This document shows positions 11,701 through 25,000 of a stretch of DNA of 64,000 nt, one piece after another. This stretch comes from Callaeas wilsoni (lineage: Eukaryota; Chordata; Aves; Passeriformes; Callaeidae): the NCBI GenBank assembly GCA_013398955.1, contig VWPU01003071.1, forward strand, positions 1 to 64,000, given 5' to 3'. Made by a program: the position numbers and the translations under genes. Within the stretch, counting starts at the first letter, position 1; the number at the start of each line of letters is the position of its first letter. The notes below the pieces were generated by a model. It made no database searches, was not told the DNA's origin, and saw only the letters and a program-made list of their open reading frames with translations.

Positions 11701-14700
11701 ACGAATCAGGGAGCCGCTACTTATGTGCAAATAACGGTGAAAAAGAAAAGATTGTGAGGGGTTATGAGAAGGGGATGTGTCTACTTTGTACTTGGTAATC
11801 TAAGAAAAAACGGAAAATACTGAATTAAGAACCGACAAATTAAAAATTCACAACAGTCTATATGTCTTACATTACACCAAATGAAGCAGTGTAATTTAAG
11901 GGGAAAAAAATTGATCAGCCAAGAGCTGTGAAAGATTTTTGAAGATATTTGGATGATTAAAAAGCACATCCACTGATAATCAGTTGACAACTTCGAAAGA
12001 CATTGCATATGGACACTCATGACCAAACTAATTAGAATTTTGTAGGAGTAGGGGAGGAATTGCTTCTACTGAGGGATGAGTTGCATTTCTTCATTCTGGA
12101 GGTTTTTTCCTTACTTCCTGTCCCCAATATTGTCTGCTGCCAGACACAAGATTATGTGGACCACTGATTTAATTCCCTTGGTCAACTGCTGTTCTACTCC
12201 CAAGTAAGGCAGCATTTATTTATTTTGTCATAGCTTTTTTACTTTTGGCTGAGTTTCTTTCTGTTTACAATATATAAATATCTAGATTTCTTTATTGTTA
12301 GAAATTCCCTGATTTAAGGAATTTCCCTTCATATTTTGGAAAAAGCATTTCCCATCCTGTAAACAATATTAATGGGACAATTCATCACTTTCTAAGTAAT
12401 ATAAATTAGAAAAATTCCCTGTATTGTTTATATGTGTTTGAGAAACCGTGTTAAAGTAATATATTGCGCAAACACTATATCTGACCTTTAAAAACTTACA
12501 ATATTTGGACAAGAATCCTGGATGACACTTGAAATTCAAGCAGCAGTTATGCCTGGATATCTTTAGGAAATTTTCAGTGTGTACAAAGAAATATCTGCTT
12601 CTGTGAAATATTTGCAGTGTTTCAGGATTGAAGGGAGTTATGAAGGATGCGCACTTTTAACTCTAAAAGCCATTTACAGACCACTGAATTTACATATTGT
12701 TCTTTAAATATCCTGTACTGTATTATACGCTTAGCATGACCATTCAGATCCATAATTCCTACCACTTCATGTGACTGAATTCAACATAGATATAAAGCAG
12801 GCATTATTCCATCATTTTTCAGATACAAGAGTGGCACAAACTATAAAACTCTAATTAGAGAGATAGAAAACTTGGTTTTTGGTAGATATGTTGACTGAGG
12901 TCTACAGCTGTCACTGATCAATTGCCCTGGAATAGTTCTGGGTTACTCAGGGCTTCAGTCCCACTCAGCATGAACATCTTAAAAGCAACTCCTCCCTTAC
13001 CCTGCAAGTAAAACTCAGTGTTTAGGTAAAAGCTAATGCGCTGTCAAAGGACAAGGCCAAAAAAAATATTTACTCCCCTAAATGCCTTTCTACCATTGAA
13101 CTTCTCTTCTAGACTGAACTGTACCTTGCTCTCAGATCTGGCAAAGGAATGAAAAAGTGAGAATTTGTGTTTAAAGGAAAAGCATCGAAGAGCTTAAACT
13201 CACTATGAAAGTAGGAATCCCCTTGAGTTTTTTGTGTAACACATCAAAGGAGAAGGGTCAAAAGAGAGTACAGGCAGTTCTCCTGGGGAGAGTTCAAAGA
13301 ACAAATCAATTCTCTAGCCATCTGGAATCCCCAATCAAAGTGAAATCCCTGAAATACACCTGTATAGGCCAGACCTGCATTACAGTCAAAGGTGTGAAGA
13401 CTCAAAAAACCAGGACAATTACTTCTAATGCTTGCTGTGAGAAGACCTTCCATCAAGATTAATATTCTGTTGGTCTGTAAAATCTGATTAAGATAAAATA
13501 AAATGAAGTCTCGATATGTGTCTATACTTAGCCTCCTAACACCATTTGAGATACCTCTCTGAAGGGAACAGGTACCAGGCAGGACAATGCTTTGTGAACC
13601 TCTTGGTATCCAAAGAGAGTTGGGAGGAAGATACAACTATTGCATGCCTGAGCATGGTCAGTATGAAAGGAGGCATTAACAATTCTCAGCAGTAATATCT
13701 CTCTGATTATTAGTGTGTCTTTGCTAACTTTAGTCAGCCGTGAAGAACACACTTAATGATGGTGAGATGGTGCATAATGATGTAGGTCTGAAATTTTTAA
13801 TAGAAATCCTCTGTGTGACAAATGATGTATTAACTTTAACTTGGACTGAGTCTTTAATATCCTGCCCAGTGAAAGAATCTTCAGAAGTCTTATGAGTAGT
13901 ATCAAACTTACAGCCAACTTTCTAATTAGTCTTTAGAGTTTCCTCAGTTTGATCTTGCAAGTTGTAAGGAAATAAGTAAGTTTTGAGGGGTGAACAACTT
14001 CCCAAATCTGTGTTTTACTTTCCTAAATGTACCAAGAGACCAGTGTGGTAGTTTTTGCAGTCTGCACTAGAAATTGTACTTCACTTATCTGCAGTTGAGG
14101 ATAACATAAAAAAGAAACTTTTTTGCCTAATAAAACTTCCTTTCCTTACATAAGACATTAAGAAAATGCACATTTAAAAAAGGTAATGTGAACTTTACAA
14201 AACTGGTGCCTCTTGATATTCATGCAATAAATGACTTGGTTTTTTCAATATTGCATTTGCAAGGCTTGTGTTCAACTTTGTTGATTTTGTTCTGAAAATT
14301 AGAATTACGTGTCTATTGACCATCTGTGCTTTTTTTTTAATATTAAAATTTGCCAAATTTATAGATAAAAAAGACTTTCCTAATTGGCAGCAAAGCCAGT
14401 ATTACTTTGGAGATGTGAAAACCAAGACTAGTGTTTTACTGACTCACATATCATGATAATGGACCACCCCCTTGGCACCCTAAGCATAACAGAAATAGTT
14501 GGTTTGCCTCTAATTACACTGTTTTAATCACACAGTACCATAAGAAAAATGGAATAAGTGTTTCGATTATTGGCAGTGTAAAATCTGGTTCATTTTCCCA
14601 TTGTCTTATTGGAGCTGTGACTAAGCTAAGAAATAAAATGTATATTGTACAAAAATTGATGTGATGTAGCTGACTAAAAGCAGAGAACACAGTTGAAGTG

Positions 14701-15400
14701 GTGCCTCATAAGTAATAGAGTAGAGAAGAACTACCAAAATCTGAACCTAGCAAGTAAATGTTAATAGGCTGTTGAAAAACAATAAGTTTCAGTGTCTGTT
14801 CCGCTCAGGAGAAAGAATGCAAACATGCTTATATTTACCTCTAAAATAGCAAAAGCCAATCTTTCACAATAATTATTTTTTAATGCCTCTGCATAGCAAA
14901 CATTTTTTTTAACTTATGCAACATAAAAGCCAAGATGATCTCAGTAAATATAGACACAATCTTACCACAGGCCACTGCCAAGCCTAATAAAATTCCCAAA
15001 GACATCATTCAGCATTGTATGCCTTTGATAGACACATTTTAGGCACCAAAACCATCATCACTATAAAACTAATAAGTTGTTTGTCTTGACCAAATTTTAA
15101 GACGTCATAATATTTTTTTGCGTACATGCCTGTAAAGAAAATAGTCAAAATACCAATGAGTGGAGTGTTGGCATTCGTCAGGGCTTTAGCCTAAAGCAAT
15201 AGCTGTAATATGTGTTATGAGGTCCATTTCTCAAAGCTATGTCTTGTTTGCAAATACCATTATTTCAGAATAGCAACATTTTTTTAGTAGCCTCCTATTC
15301 TTATCCTAAGTGGTTGGTTACCAAGGAAGTTACGCACCAGTAGCCAACAGATTAAAGGTATTCGGCTGCTCAGGTTGGTGTTTTTCCTCTCTTAACTTTA
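8796..15400. other. AT-rich unique sequence, no supportable gene
   Basis: No exon with matched splice sites and no recognised mobile element was found. The notable features are two imperfect copies of AGCCACCACAT about 18 bp apart near 9,090-9,120 and an A/C-rich low-complexity tract at 10,731-10,800. Frames of up to 130 codons (13,244-13,636, minus) look like chance. Confidence 0.55.
10731..10800. repeat. A/C-rich low-complexity tract
   Basis: About 70 bases consist almost only of A and C, with repeated CAAAAAC and CCAAAAAACC-like units. No fixed period is visible. It is simple sequence and explains the Lys/Pro-rich frame that crosses it. Confidence 0.8.
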
Positions 15401-15401
15401 C

Positions 15402-16004
15402 TCAGCATGTGCTGCACCATTCTCGTGGGAGACATTGAAGCAGGAAAAGGGGGGACAATAGGCACAGGGTACATCTTCTGTGTCCTGGACAGGCTGGAAG
15501 TGAATTTCTTGACTTTTTCCCGCTGTTGTAATGCATTTTGACCTCACAAATATTACATTTCTGAGGGAACGACGACTTTTGTTTGCAGCTGCCAGAAAAA
15601 GAAGTGCCCTTTGTTTGCAGCCTGTCAATAGAATGACCTTTCCCTCCTGCCAATTTATGCTCAAGAAATACACGTGATTGTTTTCCCTTTGCTGTGTGTT
15701 TTAAGATCTTCCAAATTTGTTTGATCAATGGTTCAGAGGCTTTCAAACTGACATGAGAAAATATGCATTTTTGCAGACTCATTTTCAGTTGGATCTGAAG
15801 CAGCTGAAGCTGGAGATCAGCGAGAATTAATCTGTGCTTAATGAAGGAAACTTGCTGAATTTCTATAAATGCTTGCCTATGACACATATCCAGAGTTATA
15901 TAAGCAGTCTGCCATTTATGCAATCTGCTTTGGCAATATTTATATTTGTATTCAAATCTTCCTTGTGAAAATAAATCAAAATCTTGTAATTGCCTATCAG
16001 TCAA
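15402..16004 (-). other. Longest open frame of the window (200 codons), unproven
   Basis: A minus-strand frame runs for 200 codons from an ATG at 16,004 to a stop at 15,402. By rough stop-codon statistics for 64 kb in six frames, only a fraction of one such frame is expected, so it is mildly unusual. The translation is Lys/Gln/Leu-rich. It has a Cys-x2-Cys followed by basic and His residues near the C-terminus (KCNICEVKMHYNSGKK), which recalls a zinc-finger start but lacks a clean His-x3-5-His pair. I see no Kozak context, codon bias or splice evidence that would make it convincing. It could be an old coding relic or chance. Confidence 0.12.
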
Positions 16005-19000
16005 TAACCTGCTACCTCAAAGGCAACGACAGGCTTCAAAAGCTGCTATCAGGTTTCCAGAGTTGGTGTAGCCAGCAATACTTTCTTCCTGCTATGTTCA
16101 AAGCAGACGCTATCCTTGGCTTTAATGAAACAATGCAGATGCACCAAAATTTCATATATCTGCAACAAAAATTTATAAAGTAACATTAGATGCATTCTTG
16201 CCTGTGTGGCTCTGTGGTAGGTATAGAAGTACTCGAATGACTTTTGCCTGTACTCCAAGTTCTCTGGCAATCACATGGCCACGTTAGCATGGCACTGTAT
16301 CCGAGCTACAAACCTCTGCTGAGAAGCAGCGTATGTTACCCTGAGCACATCACATGTCAGCATTGTGATGCTGCTTCTCAGCCGCATCTGAGCAGTGTAG
16401 ATCTCCTACCAATCTCTTTTCTTTCTCTGAAGATCAATGCAAAATTGACATTAGGCCCTCTGAAATGCCCCATACTGAGAGCACATTTCCCATCAGCAGT
16501 ATCTGTTATCTCCTGCTGCACTGGGTAATGGCCAAGGCCATCTACAGTGGAAGCTCGGGCATGTTATGCTCTTGCCTACGCGCAACCAGTTATGCCAGCT
16601 CTGTGCATCTTTTAAAAAGAACACCTTAGAAATGACTACCTGCACTACCACATGCGTTCTTTGAGTGAGAAGAAGCAGGGATCAGATTTTTAGGTGATTT
16701 TATAGAGGACTGCTTGTTTTGCTGGCACAACACCTGTCCACTAAGGTGCCTGATTTTTGATAGATTTTAGCAAGTAGCACATTCCATGCCGTGCACAGGA
16801 TGGATTACTTGCCTAATTTGCCAAGTCAGGAGCTATGGCTGCATCATATGTACTACATATTAATTGATCTGCACGTCCCAATTGATCTCCAATCTAAAAA
16901 TCTACATTATGTAAATTTCCTGAAAGCTAGGACACATGCAGAGCACATATATCTCATTTTCTCACAGAGGGTAGGTTATACATCAAAGACAGAGCAATGA
17001 CAAACAAAGGTGGAGTCCCTTATGCCCAAAGAAAAAAGTTGAAGAGAATTTTAACCAAACACTACATGCATGAAGATCAAATGTGGGAACAGTTGTAGCA
17101 GGTTAAGTTGTTGTGCTGGGGTAAGTTTGGATGGTGTCTCTTAGTAGCCTGTGACCAGCAGCTGAATTCCTCTTGCCTTACATGTGGCATCTCACAGAGA
17201 TGTGCTCTCCCAAATGTGCCTTTCAGCTGTGTTTTGATGGGAGCCATGCTGCCCTTCTGCCCTCTGGCAGCTGCACCAGGACCACTTCCAAAAGCATCTT
17301 AAAATATTATCAGCTTACTCAGTAATTTAGAGGTCATGCCAGGGTTGTTTTCAGCCAAACATGTATTTAGCATAGGCTAAGTGAGCCTTTGCTTTCAGGC
17401 AATTACAGCTTTGATGCAGTAGCATCCTAAACTAACTCTCCATTCTTTTCACCGAGTCAATGGTCTGCTGCTGCTTCTGCCCAGAGTATTCTGGTAGCCT
17501 CAGCTGCATAAACTCTTACCTGAATTTGCTTCCTGATGGCAAGCACTAAATCATGTGGCTTCTCAACATTTTCTGTAGAAGATGGCAGTAAGCACTCCCA
17601 CAGGTGGGGAAAGACCTTTCCTGGAAGTTGCAGGGACCACCTTTCAGCTTTTTATTGCAGCTTCTCCAAGTGAGAGTGCTGCTTGAATTGAGACTGTTTC
17701 TCCCTCACTGCATTTCAGTCCTGAGTGCCAGTGATTTAAGGCCAGTTGTCTGAGGGCATAGCTCTCAAACAAGCATGGTCTGTCGCAGTAGAACACAATT
17801 CAAAAAGTTGCTCATCTCTTAGTTACTGGTCCTTGGGTAAGAACTAATGAAACACAGTGCAAGTATTTCTAGTCCCTGAAGCTGACTTTGCCTGAAACAG
17901 ACCAGATTACTTGGGCAGCTACATGGAGAGGAACAGTAAGCAAAGAGGCAGTAAACATCATAATCCTAAACAACTCCCAGTTGCACGTATCAAGATTACA
18001 GTCTTCCCTCCCTCCCTCAGCCCTTTCAGCATCCATCTATCAAGACATGCATTCTTGGAGCAAGTGTTGGTACATCTGCTTATTAATGGCATTTTCCACA
18101 TTCCTAATGAGAGCTACATAACACTGGAGAGGTGTCATGTTTGTGCCTATTGTAAGGTCTCAGAATGAGATTTTGTGCCAAAATACAAGGGTATGTGGCT
18201 TACCACAGGTGTCAGATGAGCCCTGAAAAATGCTGAGATTCTTTCTCTACTAATTTAAAATCCTCTAGCACCTTCAGGGCTGTGACTTGAACCCAGGCTC
18301 TGAACTGCTGGGATATTAGGTGGAAGCAGATGCCAGTGGATGGAGAAAAATTATATACCCATAGTGCAAAAAGGAGCATGATCCACACTCTAGTCGTATC
18401 AGCACAATGTCATCCCAAACTCATTGGGCTTGCTGAAATGTAAAGCTTATTATTTCACACACGTTGGCTTCCTTTCACAGGCAGGCTGCTTCCTGAGGCT
18501 AAACCAGCGTGCTGGCACATGTGCTGCACCATATTGTCATACAAGCTCATTTGGCAGAGCTCAGACACTCACGCACTCCTCTCCTCGTGTGCTGCAGCTC
18601 CACTCCAGGTATCTGGGAGGGTAACTAATGACTGAGTGGTGGCTCTTTACACCAGTGCATGCATGGTGCTGGTAAGCATCTACAATCCTGCCCTTACTGC
18701 CTTTAAAAATCTAGTCCTAGGTGAATGTAGGTTTCCAGAGTTGATAGATATCTGATAATAGCCAGATGACTGCAGAAATAGTATGAGACACATTTTTGTG
18801 GACCACTGATACAGTGATTCCTTTAAAATATGTGAATGATGCTTTCCCAGCTCACACTGATGGTCTCAATAAAAAGGTGTGAGTGCATACATCTAGAAAA
18901 AATTATCTTCTGTTAATACCTTGTTTAATGAAAGACGCACATTACTGTTAGGCTCAAGAAAATGCACTTTTAGAATGATTTCTGAACCTTTACTTTCCTT

Positions 19001-22000
19001 TTTTTTATAACCTCATTTATGTTTGCTCTCAGTTATGCTTGGGCTTCTTCATTATCTTCCATATCCTCGCAGCCATGGCTATAACAGCCAACTGCTTGAT
19101 TGCTTTCTTCTTAGGAACAAGATAGAACACCTGCTTGTTCAGCAGTAGGAGATTCTATGCCTACCACAGTAAGTAGGCTAGGAGTGCACTATCCTTCAAG
19201 GACAACTAGCCAGGTAAACAAAACATATGGAGTCCAAAATCCACATACTGAGCCATTAGATGCTCTCCCATATTTCTCAAATCCTCTTCTTCCAGTCCCC
19301 TCTGCCCCCCTGAAGACCCCTAAACCCTGACAGATGAATTGCACTCCCACTGCCTATTTCCCTCACTCTTCTCAAACCAGCTCTAGTAGCTCCATGCCAA
19401 GACGGCATTTTGGCAGCCCCAAACTGAGCATTACTATTTCAAAATTTTACTTCTTACTACTCCTGAAAAGCAATTTTGGACCATGAATATGGTCAAGTAT
19501 GTGTGATCTTTGTGTTTGGATCCTGACAATACTGGATAGTGTAAATGCTTTTTAGTTATTTTGTCTCTTTTTGTTTTCCTCTTTTCTTCTCATTACTTGG
19601 TTTCTTTTATCTTTCCTCCTCACGTGTAAAATTAAAATAGAAATCACTTCAGAACTTTTAGAAAACCTCCCCACCCCCCCCAAAAAAAAACCAACCCAAT
19701 GAAAAACCCTAAAAATCATTCCGTACTGTTAATTTCACATCTGCAAAAGCAGATACAAAAAAACCCTCTACCACCCACTTTTGGTCAATAAATATCATTA
19801 CTGCAAACAAGCATGAGTGGTAGGAGCTGAAGAAATCAAGATGCGCTTTTGACAGGTTCATTTGGCAGTGTAGGCGGTATTCTACAATTCTAAAAATATG
19901 TTCTATTTTCACAGACATTTTGAGATGTCTCTGTAAGTTCTCTTACAGAAGATGGCCCAGGGCCCATATGGTACAAGTCGATCTGACAGATGTTATATAA
20001 TAATCTCTCTTGATTGAACTAGTACAAGACATTCTCTTCTCACCAACCAAATAACAAGAAAGAAAGAACCCATCCATTCTGAAATTAAACACCACCAACT
20101 ACGTAGACATGATAGGGCTGGAGACCTTACTATAAAGAAAGTTCTGGTCATGTTTGGGAAATCCTTGTCCCTCTATGTCCCCTCCATAGGAAGGGTCTGT
20201 TACCAGAGGAGGTAAAGTAACAAACAGGGCTCGTTAGTTCTAGAGCTTACATCCATGCCAGTAATTTGAAAGCCAGATTAGGGAATAGTAACATACCCCA
20301 AAATAATTTATCAAAAGGAAAGCAGTAGGAAGAGAGGGACACGTTAAGGAACTGATAATAATTTAGTTACTTTGCACAGAGAAACTGAGAGCAGCTAATT
20401 TACAGAGAAAATCTGTATGATATTTTTTGGGAGTAGAAAAGGTCATCAAAGATTTTGTATCAGACATTGCAGAAATAGGAATCAGATATATTTTGAAATA
20501 TATATCTCATGTATTTTGAATATGTTATTGATACATACAAGGACACATTGGAATATTTTCCCAAGGGAATTTGCTGAAAAAGCCTTGAGCATGCAGCATC
20601 TTCTAGGAGCTCATTATGAATATCACAAAATTAAAAAAAAAAACCCAAAACTTCATGCTTTTTTTTAAGTTACTCAAAATTGCATCTGAATCTCTAAAGC
20701 TGTTGATAAGAGGGAAAAGGATGTAATGAGACCGTGCCTATACTGCCAACAAAAAAGACAATTTAGCTCTGAAACATCTGTGCTGATCATCTAAATTAAA
20801 CATTAAAAAAACCCCAAAACTGTAACTGGCTTTAATGCCTGTGACAGAAAAATCTCCAAGCTCTTCCACATGGACATTATATTTTCTTATACCAAATATG
20901 CTCATGAAGACTGAAGTTTCTGGTTTTCACTCATTTTTGAGTTGTTAAAATTGCTTTAAATATTTAAATGTAATTTATGTGTGGAGAACCTCACCACATT
21001 GTGTTGTGATTTGGAACTAATTTTGCAAGCCTGCTTTTTTTTCAGTATTTTGTTCATATTAGCAGTCATGTGGGCATGACTGTAATTCATTATGTCATGA
21101 ATAAATTTTTACAAAAGTGAATCTTTAGTCTAGATCCAGTAAGACTGAAATCAAAGGACATTTTATATCATAATGCTTTTCTTGATCTAGAACTTTATTG
21201 TTTTACAACTTCTTTCTCTGCTTCTTTCTCTCAGAACAGTTAATCAGCCTGTCATGTTTAGCTGGTAAAAAACGTATGCTTATGTGAACACAGCAACCTC
21301 AGATACTGAGGACAGGACAAAAAAATCCTCTGGTCTGATGATACAGCTCTATATCTGTGTCAGGGTTGTCAGTCACTCTCAGTTTCATGCTATTTATTCT
21401 GATGTGAAGCCATTTAAACATGTAGGAAGACTCCCATTCATTTTATTGGGCTTGGCATGCTTGCCTAATTCTCAGCTGAAGCAACAATCTTCTGCTCATC
21501 TTGTATGAAATTAGACTTCATCTTATTGTACCAGAACTCATGGGAACTAATTACAAGTCTATTTTTATGGTAAAACAAGCATATTAAAAGTTTACAAATT
21601 GGGTGTATGTTTGCTTTCCTTAGTTCACATACTGTGGTCTGGACTATTATTCCCACATGTAAACAACATTGCAAATATAAATTGCCTAAGTGGCTTCCCT
21701 GTTGTCAGAAACATCTGTTCGGTGCGCTAGTTACTCCAGCTTTTTTCAAAAACAGATACTAATCCCCTGAACTAGTTCCCTTTCAAGTGAGTAGCAAAGA
21801 GGGATACTGTAGGAATTATTTCCTTCATTAATTTTTCTGTATTTTAGAGTAAGTGTCCATTCAGAAAATGAATACACTAATGTTCATTGATCAAATCAAG
21901 AATCACGGGCCTAAACTGAAGCACTCAAGAGTATGTGTCACTTGTGCTTAATGTTAATTGCATGCTTCAGTATTTTGATAAACACAGTTCTAACACATCA

Positions 22001-25000
22001 GCTTTCCCTACATGCTTGTAAACGGATTAGTATAAATTTGATTCCTTGTATTCACAGTCCATGTTTTGAACCTTGAAGTATACTTTTGACATTCTTAGAG
22101 AAGTGGTTGGTTAGTGTGGTGTTTTTTGGTTTTTTTTTGTATGAAAAGGCGAGGTATACCCTTGTTTGTTAAAACAAGAAGAGTTGCACATATTATTTGA
22201 TAATACCATGTGACTAAATCTCAGAGAAACACCAGATACTACGAGAATCATGATAAAACTATAGATTTCTGGAAGGGGGAAAGAAAGTCACTGCTGTATT
22301 GCAGATAAGGGAACAAAGCATTTGTGTGGATGCTCATACCTGTGTGCAAGCAGGGTAAGCACAATACACCAGATACACAAATGCTAAAAGGTACAACTTT
22401 CCTGGTGTCTTTGTATTTCTCTGGCACTCTCCAAACAATAACTAAATTCTCCTCCTTTAGCATGTGAGACTATAAAGATCACAGACAGTATGCAAGAACC
22501 ATCAGCAAACACAACCAGTAGAATATTAATATTTAAGCACTCTAACACTGTATTGGTAATATCAAAAATCATCTGTGGCTTTCTCCAAACTAATTTTGTG
22601 GTAATAATGATTGTCTGTCCATTTTTGGTACACTTATTTTAACAGAAGTCTAAGCAGCTACAGGAGTAGTGTTTATCTAGGTGGGAATTTTAGAGATGAG
22701 ACAACTGACAATAAGACATGACACAAAGAGTTGTTTGAATTGATGTTAATGGGTGCCTATATGATGATGGAATATATTTCAGTGTATATTTCAGCTACTA
22801 TGACACCAATACATTGTTCTGAGAAAAACAGAAAGTCTAAACACTTTGGAACAAAGAGCATTATCATTAAAACATTAGAAAGATTAACCCCAGTGGAGCT
22901 GGGCTTTCCCCATGATATGGAGGGTGTGGTATACTTGTTTAAACAGGCACTCCTTATAATTGTCCCAGTCCTACCTGTGGTGAACAAACAGGCTTGACTC
23001 ACCATTATTTTTCAAATCTTAAAAAACGATGTCAGTAGAGGATGGATGTTGCATAGGAATTCCTCAGAAGAAGATTTAATACCAGACATCAACATTAATT
23101 TTCTTAGCTATTGCTTCCATAGACTTATAAAGATCACATTAAGTCTGTTAAGAAAACACAATTCTGAGTAGCATTTGCATGGCTCCAATCACTGAAGGAA
23201 AAGTAAAAACTCTCCTTTTATCAGGAATTCAAAACATTCCTACTACTAAGGATTACTGAAGTCCCATGGAACTGCTATAGACACCTTCTGGATGAGGCTT
23301 TCACGATTGTTCTGTCCTACCAGATATATCTGGCTCGGTAGGGATTGGCCCAGAATACCCGAACTCCAACAAATGGTAGCTGATGTTGAAAGTAGACACA
23401 TAACATGGAAACTTCTCCCCAGACTGTTAGTGGTAAAGCAAGCAAGCAAGCAATTAAAAATTAGAAAAAAAATTTAAAAAAACATTCCTTTAAAAGACAG
23501 TCCTAACTAGGACTTTGCCTTTGACCCTTTTACCTTTATCAACTAAAGATATTGGCACAATTCAGCAAAAAAGGAGTAACCAGAACTTCAAAGCTATTGA
23601 AGTGAGGGGGGTTTGCAAAAGTGTCTGAGTGACTTTTTTAAACCTAGTCATCCCTGGTGCCTCTCTGTATGCAGAAGAACCTAAATAGCTTTGCTAATAT
23701 GAGTCTAAGGAACCAGTTTGCCTACAAAACAACAGAAATATTCAGGGGACTGTGATTAAAATTTCCTTACTGCTTACTTTACTTAATTTCTCATTTTCAT
23801 TCAAAATTAATGTGAGCTACCTACTCTAGGCAGAATATAGGTGGCCAGGTGCTTTTATAGAGTACTGCTTCATATTCAGATATCAGGTGGCTTCAATAAG
23901 AAGAAGTAGTAATACTACAGATTAGTGTATGAAAGACACAGGAATTGGCTGCCTTATCAAATGATGCTAAATGTTTTTTCTCATTAGGAAAGAGATAATT
24001 TCAAAAGTAAGTCAGCAGAAAACAAGTAGTATCTTTATCCCACTTACAAATCACCCATTGTGTTTATCCATCATGTTTCAATTCATATTCTTACCCTAAT
24101 AAGTCCTCAGTTACTACTATCCTCATTTAAACTTTGGACCAACTGTTCTGCTATATCACCTGTTGCATGGATGCAGAACATTTACTCCAAGCTGGTAGTC
24201 TGAAATATAGAATTAGAAATAGATCCTGCACGTTATTCTATTTAAAAAAAAAAAAAATTGTTGTCAGTTGGACAGCTCTGAACTACAAATTTGAGGCATA
24301 AATAAAATTTGAACACCCCCATCTCCTCTTTATTTCCAAATCTCACACATTCACATCATTTTGACCTTACTAACTTTATGAAATACTCAGTGGTGAGCCA
24401 GGCTTACAGTGTGGGGGTTCTGTAGTGTGAAATTAATGATCTGGATGGGATCTCTCATATTTGGGAGGCAGAAGGAAGTTCTGTGGGGAGGTGTGAAGTC
24501 TACTCATGTCAATGGAAATGTGTTGTGTGGGCACTGAGGTGCCTTTAAGAGGAGTTCCATAACCTGACATTTTCTTGCTTTCAAGAGTTTTCTGTGCATG
24601 GATGTCATACTTACTCAGCCTTAACTGATTCAAACAAAGTTCTTCTACACACGAATCTACACGGTCAGTGGGGAAGTACTCACAGAAAGGCTGGTGAAGC
24701 CAGTCACAGGTTCTGACGCCGCAAAAAGCTAAATTCAGCAAGCTCACAATGTACCAACCCTAACCTAGTCTGAATTTGGAGCAGAAATATTCCATTAGTC
24801 ACCATTTGGATGCGATACAGTCTCTGCTACCTGGCAGTGTACTATGAGTGGGACTAGAAATGTACAAAATCCTTTATCATCCTCTGAAAGCAGGAAAGAC
24901 TTATCTACTAACATTGGGGGGGGTTCGATCTGGGATACTTGGTGTGGTTTTCTTTTTAACATTGGAATCTGTTTCCTTAAAATCTTGAACAACAGTTTTA

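Noticed and set aside
13244..13636. 130-codon minus-strand frame
   Set aside because: No codon bias, splice context or familiar motif; within the length range expected by chance.
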